This document shows positions 29,908-40,000 of a DNA stretch of 64,000 nucleotides, in pieces. Within the stretch, counting starts at the first letter, position 1; the number at the start of each line of letters is the position of its first letter. Source of the DNA: CAVSRC01 sp963762605. GTDB taxonomy: Bacteria > Pseudomonadota > Alphaproteobacteria > Rhizobiales > Kaistiaceae. Location: positions 186,001 to 250,000 of the forward strand of contig CAVXLJ010000019.1 of the NCBI GenBank assembly GCA_963762605.1. The letters run 5' to 3'. The translations under genes and the position numbers were made by a program. Below the pieces are notes generated by a model. That model searched no databases, was not told the DNA's origin, and worked only from the letters and a program-made list of their open reading frames with translations.

Positions 29908-31005
29908 ATGTTGAAAGCGCTAGGAATTGGAGCGGCAGGGGCTCTCGTTTTGGCGACGATGCTGAACGTCGCCAGAGCGGCTGATATGGACGTCAACCTG
30001 GCAGATTTCATGCAGCCGGACGGCACCCTGGACCACACCGCACTCGATGCCTATGTCGCGGCGCACAGTGCTGCGGCGACGGATGCCAAGTCGCGAGCGG
30101 CTGCCGCCGTTCCCACACGGATCGTGGATTCGGTTCGCGCGGCCAAATCGGCGGGCGCGGGTGCCGCTACCGCCAAAAAGCCCAAGCCGCCCGGGAGCTC
30201 CGTGGCGGTTCTGGTTCGTCAGGACTTCTCCGATTTGTGGTTGTTTGCAGATCCGACCAGCAGACAGCAGGCCAAAGGCGCCAAGATTTCCTATTCACAG
30301 AACAATGTCACTTCGGACACGGCATGGGCCGTTCAGGGAATGGCTGCCTTGGCGCTCACCATCGGCGGCGACTACGATTCCTTCCTGGGCCTGACGGTTG
30401 CGCCCTATGTCGCGATTGATCGCGAGACCCATTCGAATCCAAAAGCGAAAGATGTCGATACCCTCGCAGGTGGCGGATCGGCGGAAGTCGGCTTCGTGGG
30501 CTTCGGCGGTCTTCAGTTCCTGCGCGGCCGTGTTGCCGCCGTTTCCGATCAGATCAAATCGACAACCAGCCTTGCGGCCACGGCCGAGTGGTTGCCGGTC
30601 TACGGCGATTGGTGCATCGGCTACCCGTGTGCCATCCCCGGGACCCCTCTGATCTTCCGCTTCCAGCCGGAATTGGAGATGCAATATGATGCCATGCCCA
30701 ATGGCAGCGTCTCTGCCTTCTCCGGGATGGGGCGATCGCTGCGGGTGGGACCGGCCGCAACCTTGATCATGAAATCCTTCGGCTCGCAGATTGCATTCTT
30801 CGACAAGCTGTCGGCGAAGTTCACCTATCACTGGGACAAAGAGCTGTATTCGGGCAAGGACTACGATTGGTTCGATGCGTCATTAACCTACAACATCGAT
30901 CCACAAGGGCTTGTCGGTGTCAGCGCGGGCTATCAAAGAGGGAACAACGAATACACCGGAGCGCCGGTCGACCTGTTCACGTTGGCGCTGACCGCGAAAT
31001 ACTGA
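29908..31005 (+). CDS. putative outer-membrane beta-barrel protein
   Basis: The 365-residue protein has a signal peptide (cleavage likely after ARA, about 25), a short Ala/Lys-rich spacer and a domain of alternating hydrophobic strands that ends in a C-terminal aromatic residue (LALTAKY). These are traits of outer-membrane barrels. No family was recognised with certainty. The gene follows the acyl-carrier-like gene closely and has a G-rich ribosome binding site. Confidence 0.65.
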   Translation: MLKALGIGAAGALVLATMLNVARAADMDVNLADFMQPDGTLDHTALDAYVAAHSAAATDAKSRAAAAVPTRIVDSVRAAKSAGAGAATAKKPKPPGSSVAVLVRQDFSDLWLFADPTSRQQAKGAKISYSQNNVTSDTAWAVQGMAALALTIGGDYDSFLGLTVAPYVAIDRETHSNPKAKDVDTLAGGGSAEVGFVGFGGLQFLRGRVAAVSDQIKSTTSLAATAEWLPVYGDWCIGYPCAIPGTPLIFRFQPELEMQYDAMPNGSVSAFSGMGRSLRVGPAATLIMKSFGSQIAFFDKLSAKFTYHWDKELYSGKDYDWFDASLTYNIDPQGLVGVSAGYQRGNNEYTGAPVDLFTLALTAKY

Positions 31006-31106
31006 AAGTCGCCATTTCGATTGTCAGGGCGAGCCGGACGACTGGAAGCTGTCGTCCTTCGGCTGAACCGATGTGCCCGAGGGGCCGCCATAACCCCCGA
31101 TTTTGC

Positions 31107-31137
31107 TGTCGCCGGCGCTTGAGAGGCGCCGGCGACA
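31107..31137. terminator. strong hairpin between convergent genes, without T tract
   Basis: TGTCGCCGGCGC (31107-31118) pairs perfectly with 31126-31137 across a seven-base loop. It lies between the stop of the outer-membrane protein and the stop of the betaine-binding protein. Neither side has a T run, so it may act as a bidirectional 3'-end stabiliser rather than a classic terminator. Confidence 0.45.
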
Positions 31138-31151
31138 GGCAAGCGAAGCGC

Positions 31152-32042
31152 CTACTTCACCAGGCCTTTCTGCTTGAGGAAGTTGGCCGCGACGTCCGAA
31201 ATCGACTTCTTGTCGACGTCGACGGCGGCATTCATCTGCTGCATGGCCGCATCGGTCAGCTCCGCCGACAGGGCGTCGAGCACCGGCGCCAGGCTGGGAT
31301 TGGCCTTGAGTGTGTCGGTACGCACGACCGGAGCGATGGCGTAGTTCGGGAAGAATTCCTTGTCGTCCTTGAGGACGCGGAAATTGAAGGCCTTGATGCG
31401 CCCGTCGGTGGTGAACACCTCGGCAAGATCGGCTTTGCCGTCCTTCAGCGCCGCATAGGTGAGGGCATCCTGCATCGCAGCGATGTCGTCACGGCTGACC
31501 TTGAAGCCATAGGCCTTCTCGATGCCCGGCAAGCCGTCGGGCCGCTTTGAGAATTCGGCGCCGAGCGCCATCACCGGATGCTTGCCGCCGTTGTACGCCG
31601 CCGCCATATCCGACAGCGTCTTCAGTGAATCGGTCTTCGGATTCTTGGCCCGCACGGCGAGCCCGTAGGTATCGTTGGCCTTGGACGGATTGAGCCAGGT
31701 CAACCCCTTCTTGGCGTCCAGTTTCTTGACCTTGTCGTAGGTCTGCTGGGCGTTCAAGCCGGCGCTGCTCTGCTTGTTGTAGGTCACCAGCGAGGTACCG
31801 GTGTACTCCCAGTAGACATCGATCTGTCCGTTCTCCTGGGCCTGGCGCACCACGCTAGAGCCCATGCCGTCGCGCTTGTCGACGTCGAAGCCCTTGGCCT
31901 TGAGCAGCTGCGCGGTCATCTCGGTCAGCAGGAGCTGTTCGGTGAAGTCCTTGCCGCCCACCACGATGGTTGCCGCCTGCGCGGATGTGCCGACGAATAC
32001 AGCTACAAAGGACGCAGCCAGAATCTTGGTCAGTGGTTTCAT
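31152..32042 (-). CDS. glycine betaine/choline ABC transporter substrate-binding protein
   Basis: The 296-residue periplasmic protein has a signal peptide (AQA at 21-23) and an OpuAC/OsmF-type domain. Recognisable segments are VGGKDFTEQLLLTEM, VYWEYTGTSLVTY and DLAEVFTTDGRI. It delivers quaternary amine osmoprotectants to the permease. It is the last gene of a four-gene minus-strand operon (permease, ATPase, permease, binding protein). Confidence 0.92.
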   Translation of the reverse strand: MKPLTKILAASFVAVFVGTSAQAATIVVGGKDFTEQLLLTEMTAQLLKAKGFDVDKRDGMGSSVVRQAQENGQIDVYWEYTGTSLVTYNKQSSAGLNAQQTYDKVKKLDAKKGLTWLNPSKANDTYGLAVRAKNPKTDSLKTLSDMAAAYNGGKHPVMALGAEFSKRPDGLPGIEKAYGFKVSRDDIAAMQDALTYAALKDGKADLAEVFTTDGRIKAFNFRVLKDDKEFFPNYAIAPVVRTDTLKANPSLAPVLDALSAELTDAAMQQMNAAVDVDKKSISDVAANFLKQKGLVK

Positions 32043-32089
32043 GAGTTCGTCTCCTCTCTGGTTTCTCTATGCGAAGGTGACTCTGGTGG

Positions 32090-32831
32090 TCAACGCAGCG
32101 GGTTGACGCCGCGCGGGATCGTCCAGAGCTGAAATTGGCCGATGATGAAATCGACCAGGATGGCGAGCAGCGCCGTCGGCACGGCGCCGGCGAGCATCGT
32201 GGGGAAATCGTTGAGGGCGATGCCGGTGAAGATCAGCTCGCCCAAGCCCGCCGCCGCCGATGAGGAAGGCCAGCGGCACCGTGCCGACATTGATCGCCAG
32301 CGCCGAGCGGATGCCGGCATAGATGACGAACAGGGCGTTGGGCAGTTCCACCTGCCACAGGATCTGGCCGGGGCTCATGCCCATGCCAGAGGCCGCCTCG
32401 ATCAGATGGGGCGGCACTGCCCGGATGCCGGCCAGCGTATTGGCGACGATGGGCAGGATGGTCGCGACGAAGAGGCCGAAGACGGCCGGCACGTCGCCGA
32501 TGCCGAGCACGCTCATCGACAAGGCCAGCAACGCCAGCGTCGGGATGGTTGCGCCGATGTTCAGGGTCTGGAGGGCGTAGTCGCTGTAGCGGCGGAAGCG
32601 TCGGCGCGTCAGCAGCACGCCGAGCGGCACGCCGACGGCGATCGCCAGGCCGCCCGATATCGCCACCAACTCAATGTGCTGCCGCGTCAGATAGGTGACG
32701 TCGCCCCACTGGTCGAAAATGGCCGGCAGCATGCCACCGGCCCAGGCCCAGGCGCCGAGCGCGAAGACGAGCACGTAGAGGCCGTTGCGCCACAGCCGCT
32801 GCAGCCCAATCGTCTCGAGCGTATCAGCCAT
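32090..32831 (-). pseudogene. osmoprotectant ABC permease with one frameshift near its C-terminus
   Basis: From ATG 32831 the frame encodes a BPD_transp_1 permease up to LIGGGGLG, then drifts into an Arg/His-rich run. The proper C-terminus (ELIFTGIALNDFPTML and on to TIPRGVNPLR) is in another frame and stops at 32090. Removing one base from the CCC at 32241-32243 (plus strand) restores a 246-residue protein. No other damage is seen. The start overlaps the ATPase gene by eight bases. Loss of the last helices would disable the transporter unless the indel is a sequencing error. Confidence 0.85.
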
Positions 32832-33936
32832 CGCGATAGGCCTGTGCCAGCAGATGGGTGATGCCGCGCAGCGTCACATAGCCTTGGAACAGGCCTTCGT
32901 CGTCGACGCAGGCGAGCCACGCCACGTCATGCCGGAACATCGTCGAGACGGCGGTGCGCAGGTTCTCGGAGAGGTTGATCGTGGTCGGCAGGCCCTCGAC
33001 GTGCTCGCCGACCGGGCCTCTTGTCTCGCGTGCCATGCGCAGGTCGACATAGCCACGGGCGCGGCCGCGCGGCCCCACCATGACGATGGCGGTATGCCCG
33101 TGCTCTTCCATCAGCGCGGTTGCGCGTGCCAGCGTGTCCTCGGCCCGCACCTTGGGCGGGTCGTGCATCATGGCATCCGGCACCTTGAGCAGCTGCAGGC
33201 GCTTCAGCGTGCGGTCGCCGCCGACGAAATCCGAGACGAAGTTGTTCTTGGGGTGGGCAAGCAGGCTGTCGGGCGTGTCGTACTGGACCAGCCGGCCCTC
33301 GCGGAAGATGGCGATGCGGTCGGCCATCTTCACCGCCTCGTCGATGTCGTGGCTGACGAACATGATGGTCTTCTTCAGGCTCGCCTGCATCTTCAGGAAT
33401 TCGTCCTGGATGACCGCCCGGTTAATCGGGTCGATGGCGCCGAAGGGCTCGTCCATGAGCAGCACCGGCGGATCGTGGGCGATGGCGCGCAGAACGCCGA
33501 TGCGCTGCTGTTGGCCGCCGGACAGTTCCTTCGGATAGCGCTTGAGAAAGATCGACGGGTCGAGCCCAACCAGCTCGAGCAGTTCGGCGGCGCGCTTGCG
33601 CGATTTCGCCTTCTCCCAGCCGAGGATGTCGGGAACGACGCAGATATTGTCGGCGATGGTCTTGTTGGGGAACAGGCCGATCTGCTGGATGACGTAACCG
33701 AGGGTGCGGCGTAACTCGACCGGGTTTTGCTCGGCGGTGTTCTTGTTGTCGATGAAGATCTCGCCCGAGGTCGGTTCGATCAGCCGGTTGACCATCTTCA
33801 TGGTCGTCGTCTTGCCGCAGCCGGACGGCCCGAGCAGGACGCAGATCTCGCCGGCGGGCACCTCCATGGTGACCTGATCGACCGCCGGCACCGAGCCGTT
33901 GGGAAAGACCTTGGTGACGTGTTCGAGCCGGATCAT
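32824..33936 (-). CDS. osmoprotectant ABC transporter ATP-binding protein with CBS domains
   Basis: The 370-residue protein has an ABC domain with Walker A GPSGCGKTT (36-44), signature LSGGQQQR and Walker B VLLMDEPF, followed by two CBS repeats (about 250-365). This is the OpuCA/ProV architecture, in which CBS domains tune transport to ionic strength. Its ATG overlaps the upstream permease stop by four bases. Confidence 0.93.
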   Translation of the reverse strand: MIRLEHVTKVFPNGSVPAVDQVTMEVPAGEICVLLGPSGCGKTTTMKMVNRLIEPTSGEIFIDNKNTAEQNPVELRRTLGYVIQQIGLFPNKTIADNICVVPDILGWEKAKSRKRAAELLELVGLDPSIFLKRYPKELSGGQQQRIGVLRAIAHDPPVLLMDEPFGAIDPINRAVIQDEFLKMQASLKKTIMFVSHDIDEAVKMADRIAIFREGRLVQYDTPDSLLAHPKNNFVSDFVGGDRTLKRLQLLKVPDAMMHDPPKVRAEDTLARATALMEEHGHTAIVMVGPRGRARGYVDLRMARETRGPVGEHVEGLPTTINLSENLRTAVSTMFRHDVAWLACVDDEGLFQGYVTLRGITHLLAQAYRDG

Positions 33937-34586
33937 GACTGCCTCAGCCCCGGTGACGTGATGAGCCGCTGCAGGCCGAGCAGCGCGAGATCGGCGACGA
34001 CGGCGAGCACGCTGACCGCCAGCGCCCCGGTGATCAGTTGCCGCGGATCGGTCTGGCTGATGCCGCGGGAAATGAAGGCACCGAGGCCGCCGGCGCCGAT
34101 ATAGGCGGCAATGGCGGTGACGCCGATGTTCATGACCACCGCCACCCGCACGCCTGACATGATGACCGGCACGGCGATCGGGATCTCGACCTCGCGCAGG
34201 CGCTGCAGGCGGGTCAGCCCCATGCCGCGCGCCGCCTCGCGCAACGCCGGATCGACGTTGTGGATGGCCGTATAGGTGTTGCGGATGATGGGCAGCTGCG
34301 AATAGAGCAGCACTGCGATCACCGCCGGCAGATAGCCAATGCCGTGGCCAATCAGCGACAGCACCGGGATCATCAGGCCGAAGAGCGCGATCGACGGAAT
34401 CGTGATGACGATCGAGGCGATATAGAGCACGGCGTCGGCCGCGCGCCGGTTCTGGGTGATGGCTATGCCGATGGGCACGCCGGTGAGAATGGCCAGCCCC
34501 ACAGCCACGCCGACGATGGACAGGTGTTCACCGGTGCGCGAAAGGATCAGGTGCCAATTGGCAGCGATGTAATTGAGTGTGTCCAT
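33933..34586 (-). CDS. osmoprotectant ABC permease (first gene of operon)
   Basis: The 217-residue protein has six hydrophobic segments and the BPD_transp_1 loop (EAARGMGLTRLQRLREVEIP). ATG 34586 is chosen because the homologous part begins at MDTLNYIAANWHLI; two upstream starts (34610 and 34670) are open but would add an untypical N-terminus. It pairs with the frameshifted permease. The 287 bases upstream are AT-rich and hold the divergent promoters of this operon and the UPF0260 gene. Confidence 0.88.
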   Translation of the reverse strand: MDTLNYIAANWHLILSRTGEHLSIVGVAVGLAILTGVPIGIAITQNRRAADAVLYIASIVITIPSIALFGLMIPVLSLIGHGIGYLPAVIAVLLYSQLPIIRNTYTAIHNVDPALREAARGMGLTRLQRLREVEIPIAVPVIMSGVRVAVVMNIGVTAIAAYIGAGGLGAFISRGISQTDPRQLITGALAVSVLAVVADLALLGLQRLITSPGLRQS

Positions 34587-34873
34587 ATGATTTGAGGCAA
34601 GATCGCCCATATGGCTGAGCAATGCAATGTTCGAAATAAAACAAAAGGTGGGTAAGACAACGAGAAACAACCATGAATGTATTATGAAATAGGAAATTGA
34701 TATCTATAATAGCTTAGAGAATAACTTCAAGAAGAAACGAAAAAGAGACTTATAGCCTCAAGAAACCTCGTGATTTTCCCCAAGAAATTGCCGCGGTTGC
34801 ATGGCATACGGCTTGTGCGAGCGCCGTTTTCGGTGGTCCGTGGCATAAGATTTGGGGCAGGAAGGGGCAGTCG

Positions 34874-35410
34874 GTGAGTCGCAGATCCAAGGCACAGGAA
34901 CCAGCGGAGCCCTTCTGGCGGGCGAAAACGCTGGAGGAGCTCAGCAAGACCGAGTGGGAGCAGCTCTGCGACGGCTGCGGACGCTGCTGTCTCAACAAGC
35001 TCGAATATGAGGACACCGGCGCCATCGAATGGACGGACCTCGCCTGCGAACTGCTCGACGGCGAGACCTGCCGCTGCACGGACTACAAGCACCGTCACGC
35101 GAAGGTTCCGGGCTGCATCGCGCTGACGCCGGAAGAGGTGCGCGCGCTCAGATGGCTGCCGCCCACCTGCGGCTACCGGCTGGTCGCCGAAGGGCGCGAC
35201 CTCTACTGGTGGCATCCTCTGGTCTCCGGCGACCCAGAGACCGTGCATCAGGCCGGCATTTCGGTGCGCGGGCGCACGACAAGCGAAGTCGGCAAGTCGA
35301 TCGACGACTTCGAGGACCATGTTGTCGAATGGCCGGCAGAGGACCCCGCCGACGGCATCGAGATCAGCGAGCGCAAGCCGCCGCGGCGACGGAAGATCGG
35401 GTTCTACTGA
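34874..35410 (+). CDS. UPF0260 / YcgN family cysteine-cluster protein
   Basis: The 178-residue protein has the family core CDGCGRCCLNKLE plus further cysteines (TCRCTDYKHR, GCIALT, TCGYRL) typical of YkgJ/YcgN zinc- or iron-binding proteins. The start is GTG 34874. It is monocistronic as far as can be seen. The function is unknown. Confidence 0.92.
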   Translation: MSRRSKAQEPAEPFWRAKTLEELSKTEWEQLCDGCGRCCLNKLEYEDTGAIEWTDLACELLDGETCRCTDYKHRHAKVPGCIALTPEEVRALRWLPPTCGYRLVAEGRDLYWWHPLVSGDPETVHQAGISVRGRTTSEVGKSIDDFEDHVVEWPAEDPADGIEISERKPPRRRKIGFY

Positions 35411-35756
35411 ACCCCTCTTGCGGGGAGGCGACCATAGGCGCGGTGCATCGATGAGATGACGGCGTTCTGCAAGCTTGCCGGTGCTATCGGCAAAGACCAG
35501 GGAATCGCAGGCGTCGGCGGGGTTTTCGGTGAATACCGAGAGCTCCGGAGTGTCTCGTTTGGCTGATGGAACTCGGTCGCCGGGAATTGTGACAACAATT
35601 TAATCCGACCGTTCGCCAATTTGCCGCCGGAATTCGCTGCGCGATCCGTTGAATTGCCCGGCCCCTCACGGTCCCGTGCCGCTGTCCGCCGTTCGGACCC
35701 CGGCCAGGGAGGTGGAGCGAAGGGCGATTGTCCCAAGATGGACCACGGTGACCGAC
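35411..35756. other. intergenic, probable RND operon promoter
   Basis: This 346-base gap separates the UPF0260 gene from the RND adaptor. Open frames on both strands lack start signals or family resemblance. No TetR-like palindrome stood out. Confidence 0.4.
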
Positions 35757-36989
35757 ATGAATGCCAAGCGCCTGGTTTGGGTTAGCCTTCTCATCCTGCT
35801 GGTCTCGGGCTTCTTCATCTATCCGCGCCTGAAGGCGGCCCCTGAGGCCCCGCCAACCAACGGCGCGCGACACGCAAGCGTCGATACCGGCCCAGCGCCC
35901 AGTGCGGCACGCGGCAGGGCTGGCGGCCAGCGGAGCGCTTCGATCGCGGTCGTCACCGCCACTGCGCAAAGCAAGAACGTGCCTGTCACCAGAAGCTATG
36001 TCGGTTCGGTGGAGCCGGTCGCATCGGTCGCGGTACGAACGCGCATCGACGGCGTCATCCTGAATGTCGGCGTTACCGAGGGACAGACAGTCAAGGCCGG
36101 TGACGTGCTCTTCCGGCTGGACGACAGAACAATCCAGGCGTCGATCGCCAAGGACCAGGCGGCACTGGCCAAGGATCAGGCGACGCTGGCCCAGGCTCAG
36201 GCCGACCTCACGCGCATCAACACACTGCTCACGCACGGCGACGTGACGCAGCAGCAGGCCGGCCAGCAGCAGGCGGCCGTCGACGTGGCGGCCGGCAACG
36301 TCGATAGCGACAAGGCGCAACTGCAGGCGGACCAGCTGCAACTCGGTTACACGACGATCGCCGCGCCGATCGCTGGCCGCGTCGGGCAGGTCAACTATTC
36401 GGCCGGTGCGCTGGTCCACGCCAGCGACTCGACGCCCTTGCTCACCATCACCCAGATGGCGCCGGTGTGGGTGTCGTTCCAGGTGCCGCAGCCGGACCTC
36501 GATGCCTTCCGCAAGGCGCTCAAGGCCAAGCAGCCAGCCGCCGTTTCCGTCATTGACGCTGACACCGGCAAGTCGCTGGCCGACGGTACGCTCGACTTCA
36601 TCGATTCCTCCTTCGATCAATCGTCGGGCACCGTCACGGTCAAGGCGACGGTGGCCAATGCGGACGAAGTGCTATGGCCGGGCGAGTATGTGCACGTCGA
36701 GGCTCAGCTCAGCACGATTCCCGATGCAACCGTCGTGCCCACAATCGCGGTGCAGCTCAACGGCAGCCGAGCTTTCGTCTTCCTCGTGAAGCCGAACTCG
36801 ACGGTCACCGAACAGACGGTAACCGTCGGCGAGGCATCGGCCGATTCAACGATCATAACCACCGGCCTGAAGCCCGGCGACAAGGTGGTCGTCGAGGGCC
36901 AGCTGCACCTCGCCGAAGGCTCGTCGGTCAGCGTGCCGGGCAGCGGGGCGCGGCCCACGGCGGGCAAGAAGCCGACCGCGGTCGACTGA
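35757..36989 (+). CDS. RND efflux periplasmic adaptor (MdtA/AcrA type)
   Basis: The 410-residue protein has an N-terminal membrane anchor (about 5-25), a lipoyl half-motif (VRTRIDGVILNVGVTEGQTVKAGDVLFRLDD), a helical hairpin with Gln/Ala repeats, the second lipoyl half (TTIAAPIAGRVG) and a beta-barrel. It bridges the inner-membrane pump to an outer-membrane channel. ATG 35757 is used; a GTG three codons upstream is equally open. It is followed by its pump after 14 bases. Confidence 0.92.
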   Translation: MNAKRLVWVSLLILLVSGFFIYPRLKAAPEAPPTNGARHASVDTGPAPSAARGRAGGQRSASIAVVTATAQSKNVPVTRSYVGSVEPVASVAVRTRIDGVILNVGVTEGQTVKAGDVLFRLDDRTIQASIAKDQAALAKDQATLAQAQADLTRINTLLTHGDVTQQQAGQQQAAVDVAAGNVDSDKAQLQADQLQLGYTTIAAPIAGRVGQVNYSAGALVHASDSTPLLTITQMAPVWVSFQVPQPDLDAFRKALKAKQPAAVSVIDADTGKSLADGTLDFIDSSFDQSSGTVTVKATVANADEVLWPGEYVHVEAQLSTIPDATVVPTIAVQLNGSRAFVFLVKPNSTVTEQTVTVGEASADSTIITTGLKPGDKVVVEGQLHLAEGSSVSVPGSGARPTAGKKPTAVD

Positions 36990-37003
36990 CGGGCCGGCAA
37001 ACC

Positions 37004-40000
37004 ATGAACATCTCAGCCCCCTTCATCCGCCGCCCGGTGGCGACGATCCTGCTGGCAGTGGCGCTCGTCGGTGCCGGCCTGTTCTCCTACCAGTTCCTGC
37101 CGGTCGCCTCGCTACCCAACGTAAACTTCCCGGTGATCACGGTTTCGGCCAGTTTGCCGGGGGCCTCGCCGGACACCATGGCGAACTCGGTGGCCACCCC
37201 GCTGATCAAGCAGTTCACCACCATTCCCGCCGTCCAGACGATGACGGCGAAAAGCGTCCAGGGGTCGACGCAGATCGTCATCCAGTTCGACCTCAACCGC
37301 AACATCGATCAGGCCGCGGCCGACGTTCAGGCAGCCATCGCGCGCACGCTGCGTCAGCTGCCGGCAAACATGACGACGCCGCCGAGCTACCGCAAGGTCA
37401 ACCCTGCCGACGCGCCCATCGTGCTGCTGGCGTTGCAGTCGAAGACGATGACTTTGCCCCAGCTCGACGACTTCGCCGAGCAGGTGGTTTCGCCGGCGCT
37501 GTCGCAACTGGCGGGCGTCGGCGAGGTGCAGGTCTTCGGCGCCCAGAAGTTCGCGGTGCGTGCCGAGGTCAACCCCTATGCGCTCGCCGGCCTCGGCATC
37601 GGCATCGATCAGGTGACCTCGGCCATCGGCGCGGCCAACTCGATCGCCCCGGCCGGAACCCTTGCCGGCCAGAACCAGAACCTTGCCATCCAGCCCGACA
37701 CGTCGATGACCACGGCGGCCGAGTTCCGCCAGATCGTCATTGCCACGCCGAACGGCAAGCCGGTGCGGCTGGGCGACGTCGCCAATGTCGTCAACTCGGT
37801 CGCCAATACCCAGACGCTCAGCACCTATGACGGCAGCCCCTCGCTGGTGCTGGCAGTCTTCCGCGAGCCGGACGCCAACACCGTCGCCGTGGTCGATCAG
37901 GTCAGGGCGATGCTGCCCAAATTCGACGGCGACCTCGGTCCCTCGGGAAGCCTCAACGTGCTCAACGACCGGGCCGTCTCGATCACCCAGGCGGTGACTG
38001 ACGTCGAAATGACGCTGGCCATCACCGTCGCCCTGGTCGCGCTCGTCATCCTGCTGTTCCTGCGCCGGTTGACGATCACCATCATCCCGGTTCTCGCCGT
38101 GCCGATCTCGCTGATCGCCACGCTCGCCGTCATGTATCTGCTCGGCTTCTCGATCGACAACATCTCGCTGCTCGGCCTGACGCTGGCGGTCGGTCTGGTG
38201 GTCGACGACGCCATCGTGATGCTGGAAAACATCGTGCGCCATATCGAGGAGGGCACGCCACCCTTCGAGGCCGCGCTCGCCGGCAGCCGCGAGGTCGGCT
38301 TCACCATCGTGTCGATCACGGCCTCGCTGGTGGCGGTGTTCCTGCCCATCCTGCTGATGGGCGGCGTCGTCGGCCGCATCTTCAACGAATTCGCCATGGT
38401 GGTGACCATCTCGATCATCGCCTCGGCGCTGGTCTCGCTGACGCTGACGCCCATGCTGGCGGCGCGGCTCTCGCCGAAACGGGCGGGCGCGCCGTCTGCA
38501 GGTCACGAAGAGCATCACGAAACGCGACTGCTTGCCGGCTATCGCTGGCTGCTCGACCTGGCTCTGCGCTTCAGGCCGATCATGCTGGTCGTCTTCATCG
38601 GAACCGTCGTGGCGACGGTCTATCTCTTTGAAACTTCGCCCAAGGGCTTCCTGCCGACGGAAGACATCGGCCAGCTCTCGGTATCCACCCAGGCGCGTCA
38701 GGACATCTCGTTCAAGGACATGCTCGCCCTGCAGGAGAAGGTCGTTCATGTCCTCCAGGCGAAGCCCTACGTGGCGCATATCGCCTCGGTGGTCGGCGGC
38801 GGGTTCGGGGCGTCAACCTCCAATACCGGCCACATGTTCGTCGAGCTGAAGCCCAAGAGCCAGCGGGCGGCACTTCCCGCGATCCTCGGCGACCTGCGCC
38901 GCTCGCTCGGCAAGGTCGCCGGGATCTCGACCTTCGTCACGCCGGTGCAGGACCTGCGCCTCGGCGGTGTGTCGTCGAACAGCACCTATCAATACGTCGT
39001 GCAGGGCATCGACCGCACCCAGCTGCTCTCCTGGGCCGCGAAGATAGAAGATGCGATGAAACGCGATCCGCATTTCGCCGACGTCAACAGCGACGTGCAG
39101 GACAACGCGCCGCAGGCCGTGCTGGTGGTCGACCGCGCCCGCGCCGCCATGCTCGGCATCACCAGCGCGCAGCTGCGCAATTCGCTCTATGCCGGATTCG
39201 GATCGAACCAGGCCTCGACCATCTTCAAGACCGGCGACACCTACGAAGTCATCGTCGAATACAATCCGGCGCTGCCCTGGACCCCGGACATGCTCAATGC
39301 GCTGGAGATCCGCTCGGCGACGACCGGCAAGCTGGTGCCGATCTCGTCCTTCGCGCGGGTCGAGCGCGTTGCCGGTCTCCTGTCTGTCAACCAGGTCGGG
39401 CAACTGCCGGCGGTGACCATCTCCTTCAACCTGCCGGCCGGCGAGTCGCTCGGCCAGGCGACCGACCAGATCGCCGTCATCCGGCAGCAGATCGCCCTGC
39501 CGCCGACGATCACCACCAGCTTCGCCGGCACCGCGCAGGTCTTTCAGCAGGCCGCCGCCAACCAGGGGCTGCTGCTGCTGGCCGCGGTGCTGACCATCTA
39601 TATCGTGCTCGGCATTCTCTATGAGAGCTTCATCCACCCGCTGACCATCCTGACCGGTCTGCCGGCGGCGGCGGCGGGCGCGCTGATCACGTTGCGCATC
39701 TTCCACTTCGATGTCGACGTGATCGCCATCATCGGCATCCTGATGCTGATCGGCATCGTCAAGAAGAACGCGATCATGATGATCGACTTCGCGCTGGTAC
39801 GTCAGCGCGCCGGCGCCACGCCGTTCGATGCGATCCGCACCGCCTGCCTGATCCGCTTCCGCCCGATCATGATGACGACCATGGCGACCATCATGGGGGC
39901 GCTGCCGATCGCGCTCGCCGTCGGCGCCAGCTCGGAACTGCGCCAGCCGCTGGGCGTGGCAGTGGTCGGCGGCCTGATCGTTTCGCAGGCGCTCACCCTG

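Noticed and set aside
37112..38779. A 555-codon minus-strand open frame opposite the RND pump gene
   Set aside because: Composition is rich in Arg, His and Asp without family motifs, as expected for the antisense of a GC-rich gene; the plus strand encodes a clear AcrB-type pump.
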